DNA of 64,000 bases from Bacillus sp. OV166 (GCF_900177675.1 NZ_FXWM01000001.1:3977001-4041000); one strand, 5' to 3'. Positions 49,477 to 58,601 are shown, numbered from the stretch's first letter. Numbers and translations: made by a program. The notes: generated from the letters alone by a model not told the origin.

Positions 49477-49585
49477 TTCCTTCCTTCACAAACCTGTCCG
49501 ATAGTTCAACAAAAAGGATTGCCTCAGCAACCTCCAATTATCGAGCTCTTGCAATCATTACTTTATGTACAATCCTTCGCAATAT
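49477..49585 (-). repeat. Array repeat R71, diverged and tailed
   Basis: CTTCACAAACCTGTCCGAT, centre AGGATTGCCTCAGCAACCTC, right module CTTGCAATCATTACTTTATG with tail CAATCCTTCGCAATAT. Confidence 0.65.
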
Positions 49586-49587
49586 CT

Positions 49588-49620
49588 CCAAACTGTCCCG
49601 TTAGAAAAAGGCATTCCTTC
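49588..49620 (-). repeat. Array repeat R72, last fragment
   Basis: AAACTGTCCCGTTAG then AAAAAGGCATTCCTTCC. This is the last repeat-like sequence; nothing similar occurs to the right. Confidence 0.45.
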
Positions 49621-49667
49621 CTGTTAATGATTTAATAATAATCCAAAACATACCAGTTGGAAAATAC

Positions 49668-49880
49668 TCAAAGTAAATTTGATAGCTTTAATAATCCATA
49701 TAATATCAGTAGGAGACCTAAATAAAACAAAGATGTTAATCCAAAGGGGTCTATAAGAAATTCAAAAAATACTTCCCATTTTTCCTTAACAGATTTTGCT
49801 TTCTTAAAATTCGGTATAAAAAGCATTATTGAAATTACGATACATACAACACCTGCAACTAAGGATAGTGCCCCGATCAT
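49668..49880 (-). CDS. Two-helix membrane protein, last array gene
   Basis: 70 residues from ATG 49880, five bases after GAGGAG. Helices near 2-22 and 48-66 separated by KKAKSVKEKWEVFFEF. Family not recognised. Confidence 0.6.
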   Translation of the reverse strand: MIGALSLVAGVVCIVISIMLFIPNFKKAKSVKEKWEVFFEFLIDPFGLTSLFYLGLLLILYGLLKLSNLL

Positions 49881-49886
49881 TAACAC

Positions 49887-50189
49887 TCCTCAATAAATAA
49901 TTCAATCCTCCTTTATACGTTTCCCTAACCAAAGATCTAACATTCCTGCCATCTAAACCAAGTTTGTTTGCCTTTAATTATTAGTTCTTTAAATAAATTG
50001 AATTAACATCAATTGATAACAATCAAATAATTTTCAAGCATAAGTTCCCCGAATAGATTAAAGTATAAGACTACAAGAGTGGCAATCTTTTGGTTTAAGA
50101 AACCCCGTATTACTGGGCAAAGTTATGATTTTAAGAATTTAAAAAATTAGGTAACATATGGTTGCCAATCGGCAAATTTATCGTATCAA
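49887..50189. other. Border region between array and chromosome
   Basis: No gene and no array repeat. A TTGCC/GGCAA palindrome (near 50162-50175) could be a sugar-regulator operator or a relic. A segment near 50080-50140 has short stems of unknown meaning. Confidence 0.4.
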
Positions 50190-50669
50190 TCACACAATCA
50201 TATTGCTGAAATCTTTGGCATATTTTAGCGCAGCTTCTGTTGTCTTTTTTGCTTTTTCATGAAAGAGAGTTCCTGATCCAAAATAAAAGATCTTCGCCTG
50301 TTCAAAAACTCCCGTTCTTAATTCGTCTTCAGTTAATACTTCATCTGGGGTGTCGTTGACGTAAGTATGGAAATACCGTTCACCGCTTGCATTAATATGA
50401 ACATAGACAGCGCAAATCTTTTTACTCGGTGAGTGGACAGAAAATGAAGTATCGATATTTTCTTTCCTAAATTCTTGTTCTACAAATTGACTAATTTCAT
50501 CGGTTCCAAGTTTACATAAATAATAAGCAGGGATACCGAGTCGCCTTGTGCCGACAGCCACGTTAACAGTAGCTCCGCCAAATAGTTGTTTATATTGGGT
50601 ATTGGTTCGGTCTATTGAAATAAAATCTACAAATGCTTCTCCAATTGAAATAACTCCTTGTTGATCCAA
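50190..50669 (-). pseudogene. PfkB-family sugar kinase, C-terminal half missing
   Basis: 159 residues, against about 310-330 in the family. The N-terminal half is good: ISIGEAFVDFISIDR, FGGATVNVAVGTRRLG (the GGxxxNxA motif) and GTDEIS. The C-terminal ATP-binding and catalytic GAGD motif is absent; after ALKYAKD the frame ends in a few odd residues and no remainder follows. Cannot phosphorylate sugar. It lies exactly at the array border, so formation of the border may have cut it. Confidence 0.75.
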
Positions 50670-50707
50670 GATGATCCTCCTTCAAACATTATCTAAGATG
50701 ATTATAT

Positions 50708-50742
50708 GAAAAAACCTCCTCAAATGCATGTTAAGGAGGTTC
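50708..50742 (-). terminator. Terminator of the MATE gene
   Basis: AACCTCCT and AGGAGGTT pair around TAACATGCATTTG on minus, then TTTTTTC. Confidence 0.8.
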
Positions 50743-50754
50743 AATCTGAATTTA

Positions 50755-52149
50755 TTATACAAGTTTATGCGCGTACCACTTTTTCCCTTTGAATCGCCAT
50801 CCAAAGATGATTCCACGTGCACCCCATTCTACAATCATCGCTACCCAAACACCGATAATCCCAAAACCTAAGGTAATACCTAAAATATAACCGAGGACTA
50901 CCCGTAATAACCACATCGACAGCAAAGAAGCAATCGAAGTAAAGTTCGAATCGCCAGCTGCTCGTAGGGCTGATGGCATAATAAAACTTGGTGACCACAA
51001 GATTGGCTGGGCAATGGCAGATATCAGTATAAGTGTAAATATTGTTGGAACAATTTCATCAGGCGGGTTGAACAATTTTATCAATAACGGAAACAATGGC
51101 AATAATATAAGATCTGCAACAACAAAGAAGATGGAGGAAAGTCCAATCAACGAATAAATAAACTTCCTAGCGTCTTCTATATTCCTACGTCCAACACACT
51201 GTCCAACAATCGTAACAATTGCAATGCCGAGAGCATTAGGTCCGATTTGATATAACAAAGCAATGGAATTACCGATGGCATATACCGTCATTGACAGGGT
51301 GCCTAATTGAACAATAAACGTTTGCGTAAGCAGTTTTCCACCATTGAAAAATATCTGTTCTGCAGCAAACGGAAGACCAATAAACATCACTTTCTTGAGA
51401 ATAGACATATCTATTCGGAATGCGTTTTTTATCTGAAAACGGATCGTCTCATTATATTTTAAGACATAAATTAATGAAGCAGCCATTCCCAAAAATCGTG
51501 CTAGAATCGTTGAAACCACGAGTCCTTCCACACCCATTTTAAAAATCGTAATAAGCAAAACATTTAGAATCGTATTCGTTAAATTCATGATTAATGATAA
51601 ATTTAAGCAAGGTTTTGTCTCTCCGACACCTCTTAAGGCCCCCGTCACCGCTTGAAAGATCGCGATTAACGGATATGAAAGACAGCTGCCGATGAGATAG
51701 ATTCTTGCGTTTTGAAACACGTCTGCTTCCGCTTTACCAAATAACATGTTTAGGATTGGTGTATGAAAAATAAATACAAGAGCGCTGATTAGGACTGAAA
51801 ATATGGTACAGGCAGTTATCGCTTGGGTCGCTGTTTTAGACACCATCGCTGAGTTACCGCTGCCTTTATATTGGGCCACAATAACGGTACCACCTGTTGC
51901 CACAGCAATAAATACATTGGCCAAGAAAATATTCAATGAATCTACCATACTCACCGCGCTGACTGCAGCTACTCCTGCAGAACTGATCATCGCTGTATTT
52001 AATAAACTCATTAAGATTAAAAAGGCCTGGTCTACAAAAAGGGGCAAGATGATTGCCAATATTTTCTTGTAATCTATCGATTTGCCAGTAAAATACTTAT
52101 CTAATATAGATACCGTTCTATGCCTAATATTCAGTTCTAATTTATTCAT
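50755..52149 (-). CDS. MATE-family multidrug/Na+ antiporter
   Basis: 464 residues with about 12 membrane helices. ILAIILPLFVDQAFLILMSL then LNTAMISSAGVAAVSAVSMV is the first MATE half (NorM-like helix 1-2); GAVIGV-type motifs recur in the second half (TVYAIGNSIALLYQIGPNAL). Exports cationic compounds using ion gradients. First complete chromosomal gene next to the array. Confidence 0.9.
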   Translation of the reverse strand: MNKLELNIRHRTVSILDKYFTGKSIDYKKILAIILPLFVDQAFLILMSLLNTAMISSAGVAAVSAVSMVDSLNIFLANVFIAVATGGTVIVAQYKGSGNSAMVSKTATQAITACTIFSVLISALVFIFHTPILNMLFGKAEADVFQNARIYLIGSCLSYPLIAIFQAVTGALRGVGETKPCLNLSLIMNLTNTILNVLLITIFKMGVEGLVVSTILARFLGMAASLIYVLKYNETIRFQIKNAFRIDMSILKKVMFIGLPFAAEQIFFNGGKLLTQTFIVQLGTLSMTVYAIGNSIALLYQIGPNALGIAIVTIVGQCVGRRNIEDARKFIYSLIGLSSIFFVVADLILLPLFPLLIKLFNPPDEIVPTIFTLILISAIAQPILWSPSFIMPSALRAAGDSNFTSIASLLSMWLLRVVLGYILGITLGFGIIGVWVAMIVEWGARGIIFGWRFKGKKWYAHKLV

Positions 52150-52305
52150 TACACGACACTTCTTTAATGGATTTTTAGAAATTCAACGACAATATTTGTA
52201 AAATAAACTTTGATTATTATACCACGAATTGGAAGAGGGTATAGTGTTTTAATGTGACTCTCGCAAAGGGGCTGTCAGAATCGCAAATTTGCCTTTTTTC
52301 TATTA

Positions 52306-53880
52306 TCACTGCGTTCGAAGTTCGATCCGACGAATTTTTCCTGAATCTGTTTTAGGTAGTGCCTCGATATATTCAATCACCCGTGGATATTTATAAGGTG
52401 CTGTTAAATTTTTAACAAAGCCCTGCAATTCCTTGGTTAGCTCAATTGTGCCCGAAATCCCATCTTTCAATACCACAAATGCTTTGACAATGTTTCCTCT
52501 GATCGGGTCCGGTAAAGCGACTACCGCGCACTCTTTCACCGATTTATGTTTCATTAAAGCATCTTCCACTTCAAAAGGTCCAATCGTATAGCCAGAGCTG
52601 ATGATTACATCATCTTTTCTTCCTTGGAACCAATAATAGTTATCCTCGTCTTTAAATGCCCGGTCACCCGTTAAAAAGTATTGATTATTATAGGACGCCG
52701 CCGTTGTCTCGGGATTTTTATAATACTGTTTAAATAATGCTGGGAAATCGCTTCTAATTGCAATCGTCCCAACTTCCTTTATAGGAGCAGGTTGGCCATT
52801 TTCATCAACCACTTCAATAAATTCTGTTAACAGCGGCTGCCCCATTGAGCCTAATTTTTTCTCATCTATATTTAAATTGGCAATCAGTAACGTACTTTCA
52901 GTCTGACCGTACCCATCCCGAATCAGAATGTTAAATTGATTTTTAAACACATCGATGACTTCACGATTAAGTGCCTCTCCTGCGGAAACAGCGGTATGTA
53001 ATGGCGATAGATCGAAGTTTGAAAGGTCATCTAGTTTAGCCATCATCCGATATTCTGTAGGTGTGCAGCATAAAACATTTACTTTGTTATTTTGAAGAAG
53101 CCGTAAATATTTATGTGGATTGAACCTGCCATGATAGATATAACCTGTTGCTCCCGAACCCAATATCGATAAAAATGGACTCCAGACCCATTTTTGCCAC
53201 CCTGGGGAAGCTGTGGCCCAAACCAGATCCTCCTCACTAATATTCAGCCATTTTGAAGCGGCAATTCTTAAATGAGCATATCCCCATCCATGGCTATGGA
53301 CCACACCTTTTGGCTGTCCGGTGGTCCCGGATGTATAAGCCAAAAAGGCATTATCCTCACTTAGCGTATCTACATCGATAAAGGTTTCTGATTCCTCTTC
53401 GATTAACGCTTCTAACGAGAGCCAATTGGGTACTTCTTGACCGAACGCGATTTTAAATTGTAAAAACGGTGTTTCCTCGTTAATATTTTCAAATTCTTCT
53501 ACCAAATCAGAATATGAAATGACCGCTTTAGCTTCAGAATGATTTAAGCGATAAACTAAATCCTTCGCCCGAAGCAATTCTGAAGTAGGACTAATGACAA
53601 ACCCTGCCTTTAAACATGCTAAATAGATGACATAAGATTCAATGAGACGAGTGGTCATTACGACAACCCGATCACCTTTTTCTAATCCTAATTTAGTTAA
53701 CCCATTGGCAAGTTTATTTGCTTTCGTGATTAACTGAGCATAAGAGATTGTTTTTGTTTCCCCAAGGTCATTTTCCCAGCGCAAGGCGATTTTATCTGAG
53801 TCATGCTTTGAAATTTCACTTGCTAAATTAAAGTGTTCTGGTGCGATCAATGATTTTAATTCCACGGTAGTTAACTCCAA
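52306..53880 (-). CDS. AMP-forming acyl-CoA synthetase
   Basis: 524 residues. AYTSGTTGQPKGVVHSH (near 182-198) is the AMP-binding P-loop; DGYGQTES, TGDRAFKD and the C-terminal lysine in PKTDSGKIRR complete the ANL fold. ASPGWQKWVWSPF is typical of the medium/branched-chain acyl-CoA synthetases (AcsM/MbcS-like). Makes acyl-CoA from a fatty acid, ATP and CoA; chain length not certain. Confidence 0.9.
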   Translation of the reverse strand: MELTTVELKSLIAPEHFNLASEISKHDSDKIALRWENDLGETKTISYAQLITKANKLANGLTKLGLEKGDRVVVMTTRLIESYVIYLACLKAGFVISPTSELLRAKDLVYRLNHSEAKAVISYSDLVEEFENINEETPFLQFKIAFGQEVPNWLSLEALIEEESETFIDVDTLSEDNAFLAYTSGTTGQPKGVVHSHGWGYAHLRIAASKWLNISEEDLVWATASPGWQKWVWSPFLSILGSGATGYIYHGRFNPHKYLRLLQNNKVNVLCCTPTEYRMMAKLDDLSNFDLSPLHTAVSAGEALNREVIDVFKNQFNILIRDGYGQTESTLLIANLNIDEKKLGSMGQPLLTEFIEVVDENGQPAPIKEVGTIAIRSDFPALFKQYYKNPETTAASYNNQYFLTGDRAFKDEDNYYWFQGRKDDVIISSGYTIGPFEVEDALMKHKSVKECAVVALPDPIRGNIVKAFVVLKDGISGTIELTKELQGFVKNLTAPYKYPRVIEYIEALPKTDSGKIRRIELRTQ

Positions 53881-54093
53881 TCTTGATAGTATTTATGGGC
53901 TCCCTCTGGAGCTTTGCCTGTAATAAATATACTAAAATTTTAGTATCTGGTATTAAAACAAGATATTAAAATAATATTCACTCTTTTAATAATATCACTT
54001 TAAATAACATTGTAAATTATTTAGATTTCTAATTCCCACCCAACACCAGGGTTTATTATCTGGTCCTAATCCTTTTCTACATTCTCTAACAAA

Positions 54094-54124
54094 TAAAAAA
54101 GCCAACAAAAAAATTGTTGGCTTG
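54094..54124 (-). terminator. Terminator of prs
   Basis: AAGCCAACAA and TTGTTGGCTT pair; TTTTTATTTG follows on minus. Confidence 0.85.
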
Positions 54125-54135
54125 GCACAATAAAC

Positions 54136-55086
54136 TTATTCAAATAACGGACTTACTGCTTTTTCATTATGAATCCGATCGATTGCTTCTACAAGCAATG
54201 GAGCAACAGATATCGTTTTGATTTTGGTAATGACTTTATCTTCAGGTAACTGAATGGTATTCGTCACCACTAATTCTTTAATTGGTGATGCTTCAATTTT
54301 CTCAATCGCTTTGTCTGTAAAAACAGGATGAGTACACCCGGCATAAATGGATTTTGCCCCATTTTCTGCAAGCGCCTTTGCTGCTAACGCAATGGTTTCT
54401 CCTGTATCAATTAAATCATCAATAATAATCACATTTTTTCCTTCTACATTACCAACTACATTAGTGGTTTCGACACCATTTTCTTCAAATCTTCTTTTAT
54501 CGATCAGAGCAATTGGAGCATGTAATAGGTTGGCCACTTTCCTCGCTCTGCCGATGCTGCCGTTGTGAGGCGCCACAATAACAATATCTTCCAATCCCTT
54601 TTCCTGAAAATACTGTCCAAGGATCGGAACACCATATAGATGTTCAACAGGGATATCAAAGAAACCTTGAATTTGTGATGTATGGAGGTCCATTGTAAGA
54701 ATTCTAGTTGCTCCAGTAGTTTCTAAAAGGTTAGCGACTAGTTTAGCCGTAATTGGCTCGCGCGAACGTGCCTTTCTGTCTTGCCGCCCATACCCATAGT
54801 ATGGAATGACAACATTGATTACTCCAACTGATGCTCTTTTTAAGGCATCAATCATAATGAGGAGTTCCAAAATATTATCATTAACAGGGTAGGAAGTAGA
54901 TTGAACGATATAAACTTCACTGCCTCGTACACTTTCTTCTATATGGATTTGAATCTCTCCATCACTAAAATGAGATACTGAACTTTTGCCTAACTCACAG
55001 CCCAATAGCTCTGCCATCTCTGCTGCTAGCTTTTGATTTGAATTCAATGAAAAAAGTTTAAATCTTTTGTTTTGTTGGTATGTCAC
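54136..55086 (-). CDS. prs: Ribose-phosphate pyrophosphokinase (PRPP synthetase), divergent paralog
   Basis: 316 residues, the family's usual length. YYGYGRQDRKARSREPITAK, DLHTSQIQGFFDIP and the PRPP loop IIIDDLIDTGETI are present, as are K/R of IDKRR. The motif normally written SPDHGG reads APHNGSIGRARK, and the loop has TGET where housekeeping enzymes have TAGT. There is no glmU upstream or ctc downstream, unlike the main prs locus in Bacillus. Probably a second enzyme making PRPP from ribose 5-phosphate and ATP, perhaps with altered regulation. Confidence 0.85.
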   Translation of the reverse strand: MTYQQNKRFKLFSLNSNQKLAAEMAELLGCELGKSSVSHFSDGEIQIHIEESVRGSEVYIVQSTSYPVNDNILELLIMIDALKRASVGVINVVIPYYGYGRQDRKARSREPITAKLVANLLETTGATRILTMDLHTSQIQGFFDIPVEHLYGVPILGQYFQEKGLEDIVIVAPHNGSIGRARKVANLLHAPIALIDKRRFEENGVETTNVVGNVEGKNVIIIDDLIDTGETIALAAKALAENGAKSIYAGCTHPVFTDKAIEKIEASPIKELVVTNTIQLPEDKVITKIKTISVAPLLVEAIDRIHNEKAVSPLFE

Positions 55087-55229
55087 CTTAGATCCTCCAC
55101 ACTATTTCTATTTCTATAGTTAATTTTTTAATCCTCACTTATTTTACTATACTCAACGCTACAATGGTAGAAATACGAAATTTCAATAATCTGTTTTCAA
55201 CGTGCTTTAGAATCATGGTTTGTCCCAAA

Positions 55230-56303
55230 CTATTTGAAAGATAGTAAACGTGTGGCACCTGTAACTATATCATGGATAATTTTACTAGCGGATACTTCGT
55301 TTTGTAATAATCTTGTTGCCTGACCTGCCCATAATGACATATATTCGGGATTATTTTGCAAAGCTGCTTCTCTTCGAATATCATTTGTCAGGGTATTTTG
55401 GGTTGGGAAATCAGCTGGGGAGATATTGGCGTCATGGTACGTTTGAATAAAAGCATTGTTGATTCCCCTCGCTGGACGGCCGGAAAATACTTTCGTTATT
55501 ACCGTACTTTCTTCTGTACTGTTGATTAGTGATTGTTTATATACAGGGTGTGCTCCCGACTCAAGGGTCGTTAAAAAAGCGGTTCCCATTTGAACCCCTT
55601 GTGCACCTAATGCTAATGAGGCAACTAGGCCGCGACTATCCATTATTCCCCCTGCAGCAACAACCGGCACCGAAACAGCATCCACGATTTGAGGAACAAG
55701 TGAAAAGGTTCCGATTGCTGCACCATGGGTGTTTTTTCCAATTACAAAGGTTCCTCGATGACCACCTGCGTCACTCCCCTGGGCAATGATAATATCTACC
55801 CCATTTTCCTCGGCAATCAGTGCTTCTTGAACAGTTGTTACCATGGTAGTAATGATAATGTTATGTTGCTTTGCGACTATCATTTTATCTTTGGGAAGGA
55901 TACCGAATGCAGTTGAAATGACAGGTACGTTTTCATCGATTAATACTTCAAACTGTTCCTCAAAGAAGTTGTTCGTTACGACTTGTTGCTCAGTGAATTC
56001 GATCCCTAATTTCCCTCTAATGTCATTAAGTACCTTCTGTGACTCTTCGACTCCTTCATAATGATCTTTCAAATTTGTACAAAACAAGTTCACGGCAAAT
56101 GGCCGTGTTGTCCGATCCTTAATTTCTCTGATAGCTTTTCTTATTTCCTCCGGTTTCATATAGGCCGCACCCAAAGTCCCTAACCCACCAGCGTTAGATA
56201 CACTAGCAACAAGATCTACGGTTGTAGGACCTCCAGCCATTCCAGCTTGGATAATTGGATAGGCAATATCCAGTAGGTCACATAGTTTTGTGTTTAAATG
56301 CAT
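55230..56303 (-). CDS. Nitronate monooxygenase-type FMN enzyme
   Basis: 357 residues from ATG 56303, six bases after GGAGAAAGGAAG. TIM barrel: YPIIQAGMAGGPTTVDLVAS at the start, IIAQGSDAGGHRGTF with the active-site His, VVAAGGIMDSRG and GAQGVQMGTAFL for FMN phosphate. This group (class I NMO, related to FabK) oxidises nitronates such as propionate-3-nitronate. FabK is the alternative but usually lies in a fab operon. Confidence 0.85.
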   Translation of the reverse strand: MHLNTKLCDLLDIAYPIIQAGMAGGPTTVDLVASVSNAGGLGTLGAAYMKPEEIRKAIREIKDRTTRPFAVNLFCTNLKDHYEGVEESQKVLNDIRGKLGIEFTEQQVVTNNFFEEQFEVLIDENVPVISTAFGILPKDKMIVAKQHNIIITTMVTTVQEALIAEENGVDIIIAQGSDAGGHRGTFVIGKNTHGAAIGTFSLVPQIVDAVSVPVVAAGGIMDSRGLVASLALGAQGVQMGTAFLTTLESGAHPVYKQSLINSTEESTVITKVFSGRPARGINNAFIQTYHDANISPADFPTQNTLTNDIRREAALQNNPEYMSLWAGQATRLLQNEVSASKIIHDIVTGATRLLSFK

Positions 56304-56548
56304 AGAAATCTTCCTTTCTCCTAACAATCCATTTTATTGTTCGTTATGTATCAAGGGATAGTATTCTTTCGGCCCAATCCCAATAACGTTTTCCTCTACT
56401 ACTATATAAACACAATTAGTGCAAAAGTGTCAGAAACTTTTTATTAGCGCCTTTTTTGAGCCCGCTTTTCGTGTTTGCATAAACAAGTTGTCAAGCAACT
56501 GCATACATTAATATCGAACAACCATAAATAGACAGGAGGTGAAATCAG

Positions 56549-56782
56549 ATGGGTCATAACCATTGTTCCTGTGGCATTTTTGGGATTTTCCTTGGATTTT
56601 TAACAGGTGTTATTTGGTTATTGTTTGTAGTATTGGGCTGGGTGACTATCTTGCTTGGAGTAATCGGCCTAAGCGGTTTATTTGTTACCGTTCTAAACTT
56701 CCTTATCGCTTTAATTGGCTTCCTTGCATTCCTTATCTTCGGATTATGCCTATTCAAAAAGGCGTGGCATCACTGTAAGTGA
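56549..56782 (+). CDS. Small membrane protein with His/Cys ends
   Basis: 77 residues, ATG 56549 eight bases after GGAGGTG. GHNHCSCG at the start and KKAWHHCK at the end flank two to three very hydrophobic helices. The terminal His and Cys could bind metal. No family recognised. Confidence 0.65.
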   Translation: MGHNHCSCGIFGIFLGFLTGVIWLLFVVLGWVTILLGVIGLSGLFVTVLNFLIALIGFLAFLIFGLCLFKKAWHHCK

Positions 56783-56844
56783 AATAGCATTCAGGATTAA
56801 TCTAGCTTGAAATAATAAATTTTGTGCAAGAAACCAATACTGGA

Positions 56845-56875
56845 TGACAGTCTCTTATTAGAGGCTGTCCTTTTC
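56845..56875 (+). terminator. Terminator after the small membrane-protein gene
   Basis: GACAGTCTC and GAGGCTGTC pair around TTATTA, with CTTTTC after. Confidence 0.6.
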
Positions 56876-56885
56876 ATTATTTTTA

Positions 56886-56938
56886 TAAAAAAAGCGGGCA
56901 ACTAGGTCTATTATCAGCCCTGTTGTCCCGCTTTTTAT
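56886..56938 (-). terminator. Terminator of glnA
   Basis: AAAAAGCGGGACAAC and GTTGCCCGCTTTTTTT pair on minus; the stem ends two bases from the stop codon. Confidence 0.85.
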
Positions 56939-56939
56939 A

Positions 56940-58304
56940 TTAGAATTTTGTATGATAGTTATCGATTTCCCATGTGTGAACAGCTGTACGATAGCTATCC
57001 CATTCTTTTTTCTTCAATGAGACATACTCGCTGTATACATGCTCTCCTAGTGTTTTAGCAGCAATCTCACCTGATTCTAATGCTTTGATTGACTCTGCTA
57101 AGCTACCAGGCAGGTTATCAATACCCAGGAAGGCTCTTTCCTCTTCCGTCATATGGAAGATATCCTCATTAATTGGAGCTGGCGCTTCTAATCCTTGTTC
57201 GATTCCATCTAAACCTGCTGTAGCAATCACAGCAAACGTTAAGTAAGGGTTTGCGGATGGATCTGGACAGCGTAATTCCACACGTGTTGCCAAACCTTTC
57301 TTGGCTGGAATACGAATTAGCGCTGAACGGTTAGAAGCAGACCAAGCGATATAACAAGGTGCTTCATAGCCTGGCACTAAACGCTTGTAAGAGTTTACTA
57401 GCGGGTTTGTTACAGCCGTAAAGCTCTTCACGTTTTCTAGCACACCAGCAATAAATTGGTAAGCTTTTTCCGACAATTGTAACTCATCTGAAGGATCGAA
57501 GAAGGCATTTTCGCTTCCTTCAAAGAAAGACATATTGACATGCATTCCAGAACCGTTGATTCCAAATACTGGTTTCGGCATAAATGTAGCGTGCAAACCG
57601 AATTTCTTCGCAACCGTCTTGACGACCCATTTATACGTAGTTGATAGGTCAGCTGCCGTTAATACATCCGCATACTTAAAATTAATTTCATGTTGACCTT
57701 CTGCAACTTCGTGGTGAGATGCTTCAATCGTAAAGCCCATTGCTTTTAAGGCACGGTAAATTTCTAAACGAACGCGCTCGCCCAGATCATGTGGAGATGG
57801 CTCGAAATAGCCTGCTTTATCACCAAGTTCTTGCGTTGCATACCCATTTTCATCCGTTTTAAAAAGGAAAAACTCTAACTCTGGACCAACTGAAATGGTG
57901 TAACCATGATCGGCAGCACGATCCACCGTTTTCTTCAGCACATTTCTTGTATCTCCTTCAAACAGTGTTCCGTCTGGGTTCTTAACAGAACATAAGAATC
58001 GTGCTTCCGCATAACCCTCTTCAACTGTCCAAGGAAGAACCGCAAAAGTAGTTAAATCTGGTTGAAGATAAAGGTCAGATTTATTAATAGGTGAAAAACC
58101 TTTAATCGAAGAACCATCAAACATCATTTTACCTTCTACGACATCTTCTAGTTGTTCAACTGTTACCGTAACGTGCTTTAAAATCCCTTCTATATCGACA
58201 AATTGCAAGTGTAATAGTTCAACACTTTTTTCGTTGATCGTTTCTTTAATTTGTTCTAAAGTTGTTGCTACTGCAGGTGCGTTTGAAATGAATGTTTTTG
58301 TCAT
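56940..58304 (-). CDS. glnA: Glutamine synthetase, type I
   Basis: 454 residues, like the alpha-type GlnA of Bacillus (about 444). FVDIEGILKHVTV, MMFDGSSIKGF, GPELEFFLF, HHEVAEGQHEI, NGSGMHVNMS and RSALIRIPA carry the metal, ammonium and ATP sites. Joins ammonium to glutamate in the cytoplasm as a dodecamer. It is not preceded by glnR, so it is outside the classical glnRA operon and may be a second copy. A TnrA/GlnR-type box lies just upstream. Confidence 0.95.
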   Translation of the reverse strand: MTKTFISNAPAVATTLEQIKETINEKSVELLHLQFVDIEGILKHVTVTVEQLEDVVEGKMMFDGSSIKGFSPINKSDLYLQPDLTTFAVLPWTVEEGYAEARFLCSVKNPDGTLFEGDTRNVLKKTVDRAADHGYTISVGPELEFFLFKTDENGYATQELGDKAGYFEPSPHDLGERVRLEIYRALKAMGFTIEASHHEVAEGQHEINFKYADVLTAADLSTTYKWVVKTVAKKFGLHATFMPKPVFGINGSGMHVNMSFFEGSENAFFDPSDELQLSEKAYQFIAGVLENVKSFTAVTNPLVNSYKRLVPGYEAPCYIAWSASNRSALIRIPAKKGLATRVELRCPDPSANPYLTFAVIATAGLDGIEQGLEAPAPINEDIFHMTEEERAFLGIDNLPGSLAESIKALESGEIAAKTLGEHVYSEYVSLKKKEWDSYRTAVHTWEIDNYHTKF

Positions 58305-58326
58305 GTTATATTACCTCGCAATTTCA

Positions 58327-58343
58327 TGTTATATTTTGTTACA
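58327..58343. promoter_or_regulatory. TnrA/GlnR-type operator upstream of glnA
   Basis: TGTTATATTTTGTTACA matches TGTNA-N7-TNACA at every fixed position and is 22 bases before the glnA start. GlnR and TnrA bind this 17-mer and repress glnA when nitrogen is plentiful (GlnR) or short (TnrA). Promoter elements themselves are not clear. Confidence 0.75.
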
Positions 58344-58601
58344 TCATCAATAAATTGATTATATTTAAAAAAACATAGTTTGACAATCCTTTTTAGTAAC
58401 TTTTTTGAATATTTATGCTGTTTTTTTAAGTAAGCGTTTTCACGTTATAGGCATTAAAAGGAAGTTTTTTCAATCTGCATGGGTTTTTTAATTTATAAAT
58501 ATACAAAAATATGTATAATTAGCATTACAAAAAGGTGTCTGACACGAGCTATTAGAGTATGTAATAGGTTGACCATTTTTCTTGGATAAGAAATAAGCCA
58601 T
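58344..58601. other. Intergenic region between sstT and glnA
   Basis: No gene seen. It presumably carries the glnA promoter; AAGCGTTTTCACGTT (58433-58447) is a possible further control sequence. Confidence 0.4.

Larger units (their letters stand above)
224..49620 (-). other. Integron-like gene-cassette array (whole region)
   Basis: Around seventy same-orientation repeats separate some sixty genes, most on the minus strand. Seen directly: each unit, read on minus, is ribosome site, gene, stop codon, repeat; stops fall 0-60 bases from the repeat or inside it. Repeats stop abruptly at 49,620. Known: this is how integron cassettes (gene plus attC) are arranged. Inference: cassettes were gained, lost and copied by site-specific recombination at the repeat. 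No IntI gene or promoter-bearing attI platform was found in the window, and the array may continue left of base 1. Confidence 0.8.

Noticed and set aside
224..49620. CRISPR array as an explanation of the regular repeats
   Set aside because: Repeats are about 95 bp, imperfect and structured, spacers are whole genes of 0.2-2 kb, and no cas gene is present.
50080..50140. Riboswitch near the array border
   Set aside because: Short stems are visible, but I could not fit the sequence to any riboswitch class and no intact gene follows.
56554..56757. Minus-strand frame opposite the small membrane-protein gene at 56549
   Set aside because: The plus-strand frame has a strong ribosome site and clear membrane helices; the other is its shadow.
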